Assembly (NCBI RefSeq): GCF_003837805.1
Contig: NZ_RQIT01000001.1
Location: 310,001 to 374,000, forward strand
DNA: 64,000 bases
Origin: Bradyrhizobium sp. RP6
GTDB taxonomy: Bacteria; Pseudomonadota; Alphaproteobacteria; Rhizobiales; Xanthobacteraceae
Reading direction: 5' to 3'
The position numbers and the translations under genes are program-made. Below the pieces are notes generated by a model. It worked only from the letters and a program-made list of their open reading frames with translations, made no database searches and was not told the origin of the DNA. Below, piece by piece: positions 10,073 to 17,308 of the stretch; position 1 is the stretch's first letter; every line of letters starts with the position of its first letter.

Positions 10073-10363
10073 ATGATCGCAGGCGCAAATGAAGAGTCCC
10101 ATGTCGCGGCGGTCCTGACAGTGCCCACTCTCGATAAAGTCACCGTGGATCTCATGGTCGTCCTTGGGACCACCACCATGCCGATCCATCAAGTATTGCG
10201 TCTTTCCCGCGGCGCCATCATCGAGCTGGATGCTACCGAGGCCGACGAGGTCAAGGTCCTGGCCAACAATCTGCCCGTCGCCTCCGGCGTCGTGCTGGTC
10301 GACCGCAACCGCATCGCGGTCGAGGTCAAGCAGATGCTGCCGCGCACGCCCGGGACCCGGTAG
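10073..10363 (+). CDS. FliN/SpoA-type flagellar motor switch domain protein
   Basis: This small protein (about 96 residues) is made almost wholly of a SpoA/FliN C-terminal domain: VPTLDKVTVDLMVVLGTTTMPIHQVLRLSRGAIIEL, followed by EVKVLANNLPVASGVVLVDRNRIAVEV. In FliN this domain forms the base of the flagellar C-ring. Single-domain members with no flagellar neighbours occur in Rhizobiales. Here no flagellar genes are nearby, so a motor role is only inferred. Start uncertain: TTG 10052, GTG 10067 and ATG 10073 are in frame, none with a convincing ribosome site; ATG is reported. Confidence 0.85.
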   Translation: MIAGANEESHVAAVLTVPTLDKVTVDLMVVLGTTTMPIHQVLRLSRGAIIELDATEADEVKVLANNLPVASGVVLVDRNRIAVEVKQMLPRTPGTR

Positions 10364-10545
10364 GGCCCCGGGCAGGCGGTAGCGGCCCTGGGGACCAGCA
10401 CGGGCCGATTCGGGTAGAGGGCTGGAACTTTCCTGCAAAGCTTGTGGAATTCAGGGCCTTTGCAGGCTTGTACCCCTCTGATGGATTTGTTAGATCGGCG
10501 CCGTTGATCCGGTCGGCCCTCAAGCCTCAGACCGGTATCCCCAAA

Positions 10546-10630
10546 GCGCTCGTGGCGGAACTGGTAGACGCGCTGCCTTGAGGTGGCAGTGAGTAAAATC
10601 GTGGGGGTTCGAGTCCCTCCGAGCGCACCA
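10546..10630 (+). tRNA. tRNA-Leu (anticodon GAG), prophage integration target
   Basis: A complete 85-base leucine tRNA. Acceptor strand GCGCTCG pairs with CGAGCGC before an encoded ACCA end. Anticodon stem CTGCC/GGCAG encloses the loop TTGAGGT, giving anticodon GAG (reads CUC/CUU). A variable arm and the T-loop GTTCGAGTCCC are visible. A tyrosine-recombinase gene begins 139 bases downstream in the same direction. This is the classic arrangement of an element inserted into the 3' end of a tRNA with the tRNA restored. Confidence 0.97.
10595..10630 (+). other. Probable attL core within the tRNA-Leu 3' half
   Basis: Inferred left attachment site. Integrases of this type usually recombine within the anticodon-to-3'-end part of a tRNA, regenerating it at one end. 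Host genes lie to the left and the integrase immediately to the right. The matching copy (attR) is not seen because phage genes continue to base 64000. Exact core limits cannot be set from one end. Confidence 0.55.
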
Positions 10631-10718
10631 ATAAAGTCTCTCCCTCAAATCGCTATCCATTTGAAAACGCAGCGAAATCCTTGCCGCGATTTTCGGTCGC
10701 TTTCCGTTGTCGCGTTTT

Positions 10719-10753
10719 GTGTGATACAGATCGTGATATGTTCTGTGACACAC
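10719..10753. promoter_or_regulatory. Imperfect inverted repeat upstream of integrase
   Basis: GTGTGATACAGA (10719-10730) and TCTGTGACACAC (10742-10753) form a 10-of-12 inverted repeat with an 11-base spacer, directly before the integrase start. It could be an operator for the integrase promoter or an integrase arm-type site. No other copy was noticed in the window. Confidence 0.35.
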
Positions 10754-10769
10754 GGGCGGGGAGCGCACC

Positions 10770-12125
10770 TTGGTGAGGCAGGAAAATCAGGATCGATTCC
10801 TGCTCTTGCGGGATGGTGTCTACTACTACTGGCGGCGCGTGCCGAAGGTCGTCGTGCATCTCGAAGACCGCGCGCCGGTGATCCGGCAATCGCTCAAGAC
10901 GGACGATCTGGCGAAGGCTAGGGCGCAGCGGGACATCCTCGAAGAAGCCGACAACGTGCTATGGGCCTCCATGCTGACGGACGGCAAGACGGATGCGGCG
11001 ATAGCCGCTCACAAGGTCTCCCGAGCCCGTGCAGAGGCTCTTGGGTTCGCCTATCGCCCGGCGGTGGAAGTTGCGCAGCTACCACTCGAAGACCTCGTCA
11101 GGCGCTTCGCGGCGATCTCTGATCTGCGGACGCCGGTGGCCGTCGAGACGGCCGTCCTGGGCGGCGTGGATCGCCCCAAGGTCAAGGTCACTGAAGCCTT
11201 CGAAATTTACTGCGACGAGATCGCGGCCGTCGAGATCGTCGGCAAGAGCGAAGAGCAGAAGAAGGCGTGGAAGAAGGTCAAGAAGTACGCTGTCGATGCC
11301 TTCGTTAAGGTCATCGGCGAAGACCTCGCGATGGACGACATCACGCGCGACCACGCCAAGAAGATGCACGATCACTTCAAGGGGCTGATCGCGCCGAAGG
11401 ACCCCAAGGCGGCCAAGAAGTCGGCCTCGCTCGGCAAGCGCCGCCTGGGCGACATGAGCATCCTCTACAAGCGCTACTATGCCCATATCGGTGTCGAAGG
11501 GAGGCCAAATCCATTCGAGGGCCTGACCTTCAATCAGAAGTTCAAGAAGCGCCGGTTGCCGTTCCCGATCGAGTGGGTCCGCGACGTGATCCTGAAGCCC
11601 GGCGTGCTCGCGGGCATGAATGAGGAAGCTCGCCATATCGTCTTTGTCTGCATCGAGACCGGGGCTCGCCCCATCGAGCTTCGCTACTTGCGTGCTGAGC
11701 GCATCAAGCTTCACGACAAGGTGCCGCACATCCTTGTCGAGCCATCGTTCGACCCTGACGAGCCGCATGAAGTGAAGACGGTGTCGTCGGTCCGCCGCAT
11801 CCCATTAGTGGGCGTCGCGCTCGAAGCAATGAAGCACCACCCTGACGGCTTCCCGCGCTACCGAGAGAACGGCGGCACGCTGTCGCAGACGGTGAACAGC
11901 TATCTCAAAGAAAACAAGCTACAGCCGACCGGCAAGGAAACGCTCTACGGTTTCCGGCACACGTTCGAGGATCGCCTGAAGGAAGGCCGGATCGACGACG
12001 AACTGCGGAAGATTCTGATGGGGCATGCCATCGACCGCGAGCAATACGGCTCGGGCGGATCATTGAAGCTGTATCAGGAAGAGTTGATGAAGATCGTCTA
12101 TCCGTTCGATCCGTCTATCGTCTGA
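10770..12125 (+). CDS. int: Tyrosine-recombinase phage integrase
   Basis: This site-specific recombinase of about 451 residues is expected to integrate and excise the prophage at tRNA-Leu. The N-terminal region (RDGVYYYWRRVPK...VIRQSLKT) resembles the DUF6538-type arm-binding domain. A central core-binding region follows. The catalytic domain has Arg in ETGARPIELRYL, HxxR in GFRHTFEDR, His in LMGHAIDREQYG, and the tyrosine probably in that same YG pair, as in related rhizobial integrases. The start is TTG at 10770 or the adjoining GTG at 10773 behind GGGGAG. The 3' end overlaps a convergent small gene by 11 bases. Confidence 0.92.
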   Translation: MVRQENQDRFLLLRDGVYYYWRRVPKVVVHLEDRAPVIRQSLKTDDLAKARAQRDILEEADNVLWASMLTDGKTDAAIAAHKVSRARAEALGFAYRPAVEVAQLPLEDLVRRFAAISDLRTPVAVETAVLGGVDRPKVKVTEAFEIYCDEIAAVEIVGKSEEQKKAWKKVKKYAVDAFVKVIGEDLAMDDITRDHAKKMHDHFKGLIAPKDPKAAKKSASLGKRRLGDMSILYKRYYAHIGVEGRPNPFEGLTFNQKFKKRRLPFPIEWVRDVILKPGVLAGMNEEARHIVFVCIETGARPIELRYLRAERIKLHDKVPHILVEPSFDPDEPHEVKTVSSVRRIPLVGVALEAMKHHPDGFPRYRENGGTLSQTVNSYLKENKLQPTGKETLYGFRHTFEDRLKEGRIDDELRKILMGHAIDREQYGSGGSLKLYQEELMKIVYPFDPSIV

Positions 12126-12339
12126 CGCGACGGAGCGCGCGAGCCATCGTGGACTCGCTCGCCTTCTTCGCCTCGATCTCGGACTCAAGCCGTTCGAAGA
12201 TCGGAAGATAGACCTCGCCGCCATGGGGCGCGCGCTCCATAGCGATAGCAAGCCGGTCTAGGCAGCGTTCGAGCACTTCGATTGTGATCTCGCCATCGGC
12301 AGAAATCTTGCCGGTGGCGTTGTCATTGGCGACCTTCAT
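12115..12339 (-). CDS. Small prophage protein, unrecognised
   Basis: 74 residues, acidic-to-neutral and helical. It begins KVANDNATGKISADGEITIEVLERCLDRLAIAMERAP and ends in a basic ARALRRVRR tail. It is the last gene of the leftward lysogeny cluster, overlapping the preceding gene by four bases (ATGA) and the integrase 3' end tail-to-tail by 11 bases. No family recognised. The tight coupling is the main support for it being real. Confidence 0.6.
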   Translation of the reverse strand: MKVANDNATGKISADGEITIEVLERCLDRLAIAMERAPHGGEVYLPIFERLESEIEAKKASESTMARALRRVRR

Positions 12340-12542
12340 CGCGACACGACCACTTCGAGGTTGATGGGTACGGCATTGAACGACGCGGGATCGCGCGGAC
12401 GCTTCCTTCTGATCTCGACCACGACGCCGCGCATCCGCTTGGCTTGCTTTGCCGCGATGGTCACGCGGCGCTCTTCCGCCTTCGCCGGATCGACTGCGTC
12501 CCGGCGAAGTTGCTCCTTCAGCGCTTCGCTCCGATCCCTCAT
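12336..12542 (-). CDS. Small basic prophage protein, unrecognised
   Basis: 68 residues (begins RDRSEALKEQLRRDAVDPAKAEERR), rich in Lys/Arg, with a charged helix and then a short beta-like tail (NAVPINLEVVVSR). Its ATG overlaps the stop of the preceding gene and its stop overlaps the next start, so it is translated as part of the leftward chain. No homologous family recognised; a nucleic-acid contact is possible from its charge only. Confidence 0.55.
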   Translation of the reverse strand: MRDRSEALKEQLRRDAVDPAKAEERRVTIAAKQAKRMRGVVVEIRRKRPRDPASFNAVPINLEVVVSR

Positions 12543-12751
12543 CACACGGTCTCGATTTCGACTTCGACGTTGCGCGCGACGCCGCGCACGCCAGCGATCA
12601 CGGCGTCGATCCGCATGTTGATCTCGAAGGCGCGGAAGCGAGCGTCGAGCAGAGCGAGCGCGACGGAGTCGAGGGTCGGCGTCGCGTTGCGCGATCTGCA
12701 CGCTTCGATCATGCGTTGGGTGGTGATGTCTTGAATGTCAGTGAGCGACAT
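12542..12751 (-). CDS. Small prophage protein, unrecognised
   Basis: 69 residues (SLTDIQDITTQRMIEACRSR... FRAFEINMRIDAVIAGVRG), predicted mostly helical with an alternating C-terminal VARNVEVEIETV. It lies in the leftward cluster, overlapping the HTH gene by 14 bases and the following gene by one. The ATG at 12751 is chosen because the longer in-frame extension reads through the neighbouring gene. Function unknown. Confidence 0.55.
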   Translation of the reverse strand: MSLTDIQDITTQRMIEACRSRNATPTLDSVALALLDARFRAFEINMRIDAVIAGVRGVARNVEVEIETV

Positions 12752-13223
12752 GGGTCGGAGCGTCCTGCAAGAGTGAGTGCTGGTCGGGGTGGATCGTCGG
12801 CCGTTCTTTCCCTTTGAAGCGCACCGGCCGGATCGCGGTCGGGTCGCGTAGGAATGGGAAGCGCTCATGGATGCCGGTGACGATCTCGATCAAAGCCGTC
12901 ACCGTCTGCGGCATGGTCAGGCCGAGCTTGTCGGCGATGGGCTGAAGCTCTGCGCGGACTTCCTCAGGCAAGACTTTGGCGCGCGGCACCGCGACGAAAT
13001 CCCAGCCCAGGAAGCCGAGCACCGCTTCGAGAGACTCGAGCCCCGGCTTGTTCTTGCGCCGCCACGCCTTAATCGAAGCGCGGCGAACGCCAGAGCCTTC
13101 CTCCGTCTCGTCATAGGTGACGCGGAGCCGCGCCATCTCCGCGAAGACAAGCTTCACATGAGGGCCGACGCGCTCCGGCATCGTCACCGTGCGCCGATTG
13201 GCACGGTCGCGGGTTCTACTCAT
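12738..13223 (-). CDS. Helix-turn-helix phage regulator-like protein
   Basis: 161 residues. The N-terminal half (residues ~22-78) has a lambda-repressor-like HTH pattern: VKLVFAEMARLRVTYDETEEGSGVRRASIKAWRRKNKPG, then ESLEAVLGFLGWDFVAVP. This is the arrangement of XRE-type regulators in which the recognition helix precedes a helix that orders the repertoire of targets. The C-terminal half is helical and unassigned. It starts eight bases inside the sliding-clamp gene and is co-transcribed with it. It may act as an anti-repressor or second regulator beside the S24-type repressor. Confidence 0.65.
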   Translation of the reverse strand: MSRTRDRANRRTVTMPERVGPHVKLVFAEMARLRVTYDETEEGSGVRRASIKAWRRKNKPGLESLEAVLGFLGWDFVAVPRAKVLPEEVRAELQPIADKLGLTMPQTVTALIEIVTGIHERFPFLRDPTAIRPVRFKGKERPTIHPDQHSLLQDAPTHVAH

Positions 13224-14370
13224 GCTTCGGACCCGACGCGAGGTCGGTGGCGATGTTCATCATGGCGATGACGCCGGTCAGATGCTCATCGTCCGCCTGG
13301 AACATGATGCGACGATTACGATGGTCGGGATGGAGCGCGATGGTGCTCGCGCGGAACGAGTTCAGCATCGTCTTCATGAACATGCCGTTGATGCCGAACG
13401 CAGCAATCTCGCCGTTGATCGTTGCCTCGACCACGTCCACGCTGCCGCCGGTCTGACTGCCGACCGCGACCACGAAGCCGTCTTCCGAACCCGCGCACTG
13501 CAAGCGATGGCCCAATTCCTTCGAGGCGAAGGTTTCGAGCAGCGCGACCGTGCTGGAACACGCTTCGCGACTGACGACGATGCTCTCGGGAGCCGGGTTC
13601 GAAACAAGCGGAAGATAGTTCGGATACGTGCCGACCAACAGCGAAGAGCAAAAGCGCGTCGAGTCGGTGTAGAAGAAGATGGAGTTGGCGTTGGCGATGA
13701 CGTTGACAACGTCGGCGCTGCGATAGAGCCGAAGCACAGCGTTGACCGTCTCGGCCGAGAGAATCACGCCGGGGCGGCCGTCGTTCAGCGGCATGTCTTC
13801 GGCACCATCCGGCGCGGGGACGGTTGCCTTGAACAGGATCGTGCCGGTGGTGCCAACGGCGGCGAGGCGCTTTCCCTCGTCGGCGACGTGAAGGAAGACG
13901 CCCTGCATCGGCGAGCTGGGCACCGTCGAAAGAGCCTGGGCGGTGTGACCGAACAGCCGGACGAGATCAGCGCCTTCAATGGCGAACTGTGCGCCGTCCA
14001 TAGCGTAGTCGCGAGCAGGCCAGTCTTCGGCGGCGAGGGTGGGGAAGGTAGTGCGCGAGCGCCCGGCCTTGGCGATCAGTTCGTACTTTGCCGTGTCCAT
14101 GGTGAAGGTGACATCTACGCCTTTCGGCAGCCGATCCACGACGGACTTCAGTTTCATCGCATCGACGGTCGTTGCGCCACTGGCCTCGACCTCGCATGCG
14201 CCGGTTGCTTCGACCATCATCTCAAAGTCGGTCGTGGCAATGGAGATCGTGCCATCCTGCACAATGATGCGCGCGTTGTTCGCGATCACAGCGGGCGAAT
14301 TTTTCGGTGCGCTGGATACACCGCGCGCAACAATGTCGGTGAGAGTGTCACGATTGATCTTGAACTTCAC
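13216..14370 (-). CDS. dnaN: Phage-encoded DNA polymerase III beta sliding clamp
   Basis: This 384-residue DnaN homologue is a ring protein that tethers polymerase to DNA. Family features: NARIIVQDGTISIATTDFEMMVEA and MKLKSVVDRLPKGVDVTFTMD in domain I, TFPTLAAEDWPA at the domain I/II junction, GVFLHVADEGKRLAAVGTTGTILFKA in domain II. Domain III is more diverged, and the usual C-terminal clamp signature (MPMRL-like) is absent; it ends NIATDLASGPKHE. It lies in the leftward lysogeny cluster, not with the rightward replication genes, which is unusual. The chromosomal dnaN would be elsewhere. It could serve the phage primase-polymerase or compete with the host clamp. Confidence 0.85.
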   Translation of the reverse strand: MKFKINRDTLTDIVARGVSSAPKNSPAVIANNARIIVQDGTISIATTDFEMMVEATGACEVEASGATTVDAMKLKSVVDRLPKGVDVTFTMDTAKYELIAKAGRSRTTFPTLAAEDWPARDYAMDGAQFAIEGADLVRLFGHTAQALSTVPSSPMQGVFLHVADEGKRLAAVGTTGTILFKATVPAPDGAEDMPLNDGRPGVILSAETVNAVLRLYRSADVVNVIANANSIFFYTDSTRFCSSLLVGTYPNYLPLVSNPAPESIVVSREACSSTVALLETFASKELGHRLQCAGSEDGFVVAVGSQTGGSVDVVEATINGEIAAFGINGMFMKTMLNSFRASTIALHPDHRNRRIMFQADDEHLTGVIAMMNIATDLASGPKHE

Positions 14371-14636
14371 AGAAGGCCCCCTTGCATGGTGATGCGGTAA
14401 TGGTGCTCGCTGCCGACGTGCGCTTCGCAGTCGTCAACGGACCGAAATTTCGGATGGGTGTAGAGATGCAGCCGGTGCTTGGCGTCGTCGTGCAGATCGG
14501 CGCGGATCAGCGATTCGATCTCGTCACGGACCGCAACGTCGTCGAGCGTTGCGAGATGGCGGCGAGCGACCATTGAGTCGCCCACGCTAAGAGCCGCGCC
14601 AGCGCGCAGAAGTGCGAGCTTGTCAGTATGCGACAT
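14367..14636 (-). CDS. Small prophage protein, unrecognised
   Basis: 89 residues. The N-terminal half is helical (DKLALLRAGAALSVGDSMVARRHLATLDDVAVRDEIESLIRADLHDDA), followed by a short His-rich tail (KHRLHLYTHPKFR... SEHHYRITM). Its stop overlaps the clamp ATG, so it is translationally coupled to dnaN. The start was placed at ATG 14636 rather than further upstream because the upstream gene ends at 14623. No family recognised. Confidence 0.55.
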   Translation of the reverse strand: MSHTDKLALLRAGAALSVGDSMVARRHLATLDDVAVRDEIESLIRADLHDDAKHRLHLYTHPKFRSVDDCEAHVGSEHHYRITMQGGLL

Positions 14637-15045
14637 GAGCCCTCGCAACCTTACGGGCGGCCTGCTCTGCATCGACTTCGTCGAGAACAGACAGAGGCAG
14701 ATCGACGCGAGGCGGATAGACCACGCGGCCGAATGCGCGAAGCTTGAAGGGGCAATTTTCGAGGATGGCGCTATCGAGCGCAGCCCTCATTCCGTTCGAC
14801 CATCCTCGGTCCGTGTAGAAGACCGAGTAGTGCGCGACTTCGCGCCAAGCGAGGCCGAGCGCGATCCCCAGGGCGCGCTCGTCAGGCTTCGTGTCGTCGA
14901 GAACTTGAGTGAGCAGAAGGTGCGACGCCTGGGCGCTCTCGCCGCGCAGCGCGCAATCCTTCAGACAACGCCGCGCATAGGCGACATTGTCGTCAACCGC
15001 CCGAGCGTAGGGCGATTCCAGTACAACCAACTTGATGCTTTGCAT
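14623..15045 (-). CDS. DUF7768/deoxyribosyltransferase-like phage protein
   Basis: 140 residues. The layout (VVLESPYA..VDDNVAYARRCLKDCALRGESAQASHLLLTQVLDD..PDERALGIALGLAWREVAHYSVFYTDRGWSNGMRAALDSA) matches small phage proteins of the DUF4406/DUF7768 group, which share the fold of nucleoside 2-deoxyribosyltransferases. Such proteins may act on nucleotides, but activity is unproven. The conserved SPYA start and the YTDRGWSNGM catalytic-like segment are visible. It is the first gene after the repressor; the 91-base gap holds GACGGAT sites (15112, 15122) and probably its promoter. Confidence 0.7.
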   Translation of the reverse strand: MQSIKLVVLESPYARAVDDNVAYARRCLKDCALRGESAQASHLLLTQVLDDTKPDERALGIALGLAWREVAHYSVFYTDRGWSNGMRAALDSAILENCPFKLRAFGRVVYPPRVDLPLSVLDEVDAEQAARKVARAHVAY

Positions 15046-15088
15046 GATCCGTTGCCCCTCCCGAGCAGCAACGGACCATATGGGTATC

Positions 15089-15128
15089 TATCCGTTACGT
15101 CAACGGTTGCTGACGGATGGCGACGGAT
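15089..15128. promoter_or_regulatory. GACGGAT operator cluster between repressor and DUF7768 gene
   Basis: Direct repeats GACGGAT at 15112-15118 and 15122-15128 are exactly 10 bases apart. Nearby CCGTT-ACGTC-AACGG (15092-15106) is an inverted half-site pair. This lies in the 5' region of the gene starting at 15045. It belongs to a motif family found at other control regions of the prophage. Confidence 0.55.
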
Positions 15129-15136
15129 AAACCAAA

Positions 15137-15868
15137 TCAAACTAATTCACAGGAACCGATAATGCGTTCCAACGCCTTTACCTGGGAACGCGGAATGTCG
15201 ATGTCGCCTTCAGTGTTTAGGCATCGCACAGTGATCTTGTCGGTTGAGATCGTGACGATCTGACGAATCGCTACGCGGTCGTCCGTTTGTCTGACCAAAG
15301 CGAACCCCCCGTGAACTACGGGCTTGCTTGGGCTCACGACAACCACTTCGCCGATACGATAGCGCGGAGCCATACAGTCGTCGGGAACCGTAATCGCGAA
15401 GGCGTCGCGGTTCGAAATGAGCGGCGAAGAGTAGGCAGAGCGACGATCCGCATTGAGTGCAAAGAACCCATCAGGATCGGTCAAGCCGATCTGAAAAAGT
15501 GGAATAGTTGCGGCAGGAATACGGGCTTCAGCGACAATGTTGGAACGGGCAGGCGCGAGATTAGAAGCCGGAAGGCGCGGTGTTTCTTGAGTGCCAAAGA
15601 AATAGTCGGCGTCTGTATCTAAAACTGCGCCGAGCTTCGCTAGTGTTTCGCGGGTTGGATTTAGAGACCGTCCGCCAAGTATATCATTTGCATATGTCAG
15701 ACCGAGTTTTGCTCGGACCGAAGCCTCTCTTCCCGATAGTCCGGCTGCCTCAAGACGCTCTGCGATTCGTGTCTTGATGGTTTCGAGCGCCGGATGCGCT
15801 TTGGTGCGCTTCTCTTCTGCTCTAGCCTTCATTCTCTTTAGCCCCCTGTTTACTCTACTGATCACCAT
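15137..15868 (-). CDS. CI-like S24-family phage repressor with altered catalytic dyad
   Basis: This 243-residue presumed lysogeny repressor has an N-terminal XRE-type HTH (~28-85: RIAERLEAAGLSGREASVRAKLGLTYANDILGGRSLNPTRETLAKLGAVL), a Pro/Ala linker, and a C-terminal S24/LexA-like domain (~150-240). In autocleaving members a serine begins the SM-x-P motif; here the motif is DDCMAPRY with Cys165. The partner lysine is replaced by Arg202 (RVAIRQI). No Ala-Gly or Cys-Gly cleavage site is seen in the linker. It is divergent from the winged-helix gene at 16100 across the operator region. An AGGAG precedes the ATG at 15868. Confidence 0.88.
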   Translation of the reverse strand: MVISRVNRGLKRMKARAEEKRTKAHPALETIKTRIAERLEAAGLSGREASVRAKLGLTYANDILGGRSLNPTRETLAKLGAVLDTDADYFFGTQETPRLPASNLAPARSNIVAEARIPAATIPLFQIGLTDPDGFFALNADRRSAYSSPLISNRDAFAITVPDDCMAPRYRIGEVVVVSPSKPVVHGGFALVRQTDDRVAIRQIVTISTDKITVRCLNTEGDIDIPRSQVKALERIIGSCELV

Positions 15869-15942
15869 TTTCGATTAGCTCCTTTTTAGACCACGTCTTA
15901 GTGGGCCGCTATCGAAGAAACATACCCTGTCTAGTATCAGGC

Positions 15943-16101
15943 GACGGACGGTTGCCGTATTTTGCGTTTCCATCCGTCGGCATCCGTTGACATCCACAAC
16001 TCCGTCCGTTACTGAAGGTTCAGCGGTTTCACGGAAAAGTTGCCAGCTGACTTCGGTATAAATCCGGATGGGCGACGGATGTCAAGCGGTAATCGACGGA
16101 T
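15943..16101. promoter_or_regulatory. Divergent lysogeny/early control region with phased GACGGAT/CATCCGT repeats
   Basis: Between the repressor and the winged-helix gene lie GACGGAC (15943), three tandem CATCC repeats at 15971, 15981 and 15991 (period 10; CATCCGTCGG, CATCCGTTGA, CATCCACAAC), TCCGTCCG (16001), and GACGGAT at 16074 and 16095 (period 21). A TTGACA -35 candidate (15987-15992) overlaps the repeats and is followed 17 bases later by a weak -10 (TACTGA). Occupation of these sites would block rightward early transcription. The promoter call is tentative; the repeat phasing is seen directly. Confidence 0.6.
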
Positions 16102-16471
16102 GGAAATGGTTCAGTTAACGAAAGAGGCGCTGGCCGAGCGGGTAGGGGTGCTCGAACGGAAGTTCGCAGACCTGCGCCAAAGCATGGTCGCATGCGCTGC
16201 TCTTCCCGCCAACTGGCCGCTGACGCCGAAAGAGCGTGAGCTTTTCCTGGCGCTGCTCTCCTACGACACCGTCACCAAAGAGATGGCAATGCTCGTTCTC
16301 TATGGCACCGAAGATCGGCCGGACCATGGCGTCGCGATGTTCATGTCGCGCATCCGCGCCAAGACCGAACCTCATTCCGTGAAGATCGAGACGATCAATC
16401 GCACCGGCTACCGGCTTGTTGACCGGCTGGTGTGGACGAAGACTTTGAAGCTCGACGCCGTCGAGCACTAA
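16100..16471 (+). CDS. PhoB/OmpR-type winged-helix DNA-binding protein without receiver
   Basis: About 123 residues. After a short coiled segment (LAERVGVLERKFADLRQSMV) comes a winged helix of the OmpR/PhoB C-terminal type: PLTPKERELFLALLSYDTVTKEMAMLVLYGTEDRP, HGVAMFMSRIRAKTEP and IETINRTGYRLVDR, which parallel the transactivation loop, recognition helix and wing. No receiver domain is present, so it is not phospho-regulated by the classical route. It is the first rightward early gene, in the position of Cro or an early activator. The start is chosen at ATG 16100, though the nucleotides before it are themselves a GACGGAT site; ATG 16106 is an alternative. Confidence 0.75.
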   Translation: MEMVQLTKEALAERVGVLERKFADLRQSMVACAALPANWPLTPKERELFLALLSYDTVTKEMAMLVLYGTEDRPDHGVAMFMSRIRAKTEPHSVKIETINRTGYRLVDRLVWTKTLKLDAVEH

Positions 16472-16483
16472 CCGGGGAGCCAC

Positions 16484-17266
16484 ATGGCAATCTCACTGAA
16501 GGGCAGCATCAAAAAGAAGTCCGCTGCCGAAGACCAGCCGATCATCACCATCTATGGCGTGCCGAAGATCGGCAAGTCCTCGCTGGCTGCGGAGTTTCCG
16601 CGTCCGGTGTTTATTCAGACGGCTGCGGGCGAAAGCGTCCCGGCGGGCATCGTCGCGGACACCATCGAAGTGCGCAGCTACAACGATCTGTGCGACGCAA
16701 TCGGCGCGCTGGTCAACGAAGAGCACAACTACGCCACGGCGATCTTCGACTCGACCACCGGCCTCGAAAACCTGATCCGTGCGGAAGCCTGCGCCCGCAA
16801 CGGATGGAAGAACATCGAAGACCCCGGCTACGGCAAGGGTTACAAGGTGGCCGCGAGCATCTTCCTCGAATACATCGACGGCATCATGACGCTGCGCTCG
16901 CTCCGTCAGATGGCCGTGATCCAACTCGGCCATTGCGACATCAGCCGCTTCGAGTCGCCGACGACCGACCCGTATTCGCGTTATCGCGTCAACCTGCACA
17001 AGGATGCCGCCGACATCATCGAAGCGAACAGCGACGTGATCGCGTTCCTCAACTTCAAGGCTTCGATCAAGAAGGTCGATGCGGGCTTCAACAAGCAGCT
17101 TACGCACGCCGAAGGCGGCGGCACTCGTTGGATGTTCCTCGAAGAGCGCCCCGGCTTCATCGCTGGCAACCGCTTCAGCATGCCCGCCGAGTTGCAGTTC
17201 AAGAAGGGTGAAGGCTACGCGGCGCTCGCCAAGTACCTGCCTGCGCCCCTCGCCGAAGCCGCCTAA
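16484..17266 (+). CDS. Sak4-like RecA-fold annealing ATPase (AAA_24)
   Basis: 260 residues. It has Walker A GVPKIGKS (25-32), a hydrophobic strand ending AIFDSTTG (~86-92) as Walker B, and the general plan of phage nucleotide-binding AAA_24 proteins. Sak4 members are single-strand annealing recombinases that work with a dedicated ssDNA-binding protein. The next gene is such a candidate (DUF669), and a nuclease follows, the standard phage recombination trio. It starts 13 bases after the winged-helix gene with a GGGGAG ribosome site. Confidence 0.85.
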   Translation: MAISLKGSIKKKSAAEDQPIITIYGVPKIGKSSLAAEFPRPVFIQTAAGESVPAGIVADTIEVRSYNDLCDAIGALVNEEHNYATAIFDSTTGLENLIRAEACARNGWKNIEDPGYGKGYKVAASIFLEYIDGIMTLRSLRQMAVIQLGHCDISRFESPTTDPYSRYRVNLHKDAADIIEANSDVIAFLNFKASIKKVDAGFNKQLTHAEGGGTRWMFLEERPGFIAGNRFSMPAELQFKKGEGYAALAKYLPAPLAEAA

Positions 17267-17308
17267 TCCACCAACTACCAAAACACTCGAACGCCATAGG
17301 AGAAGAAC

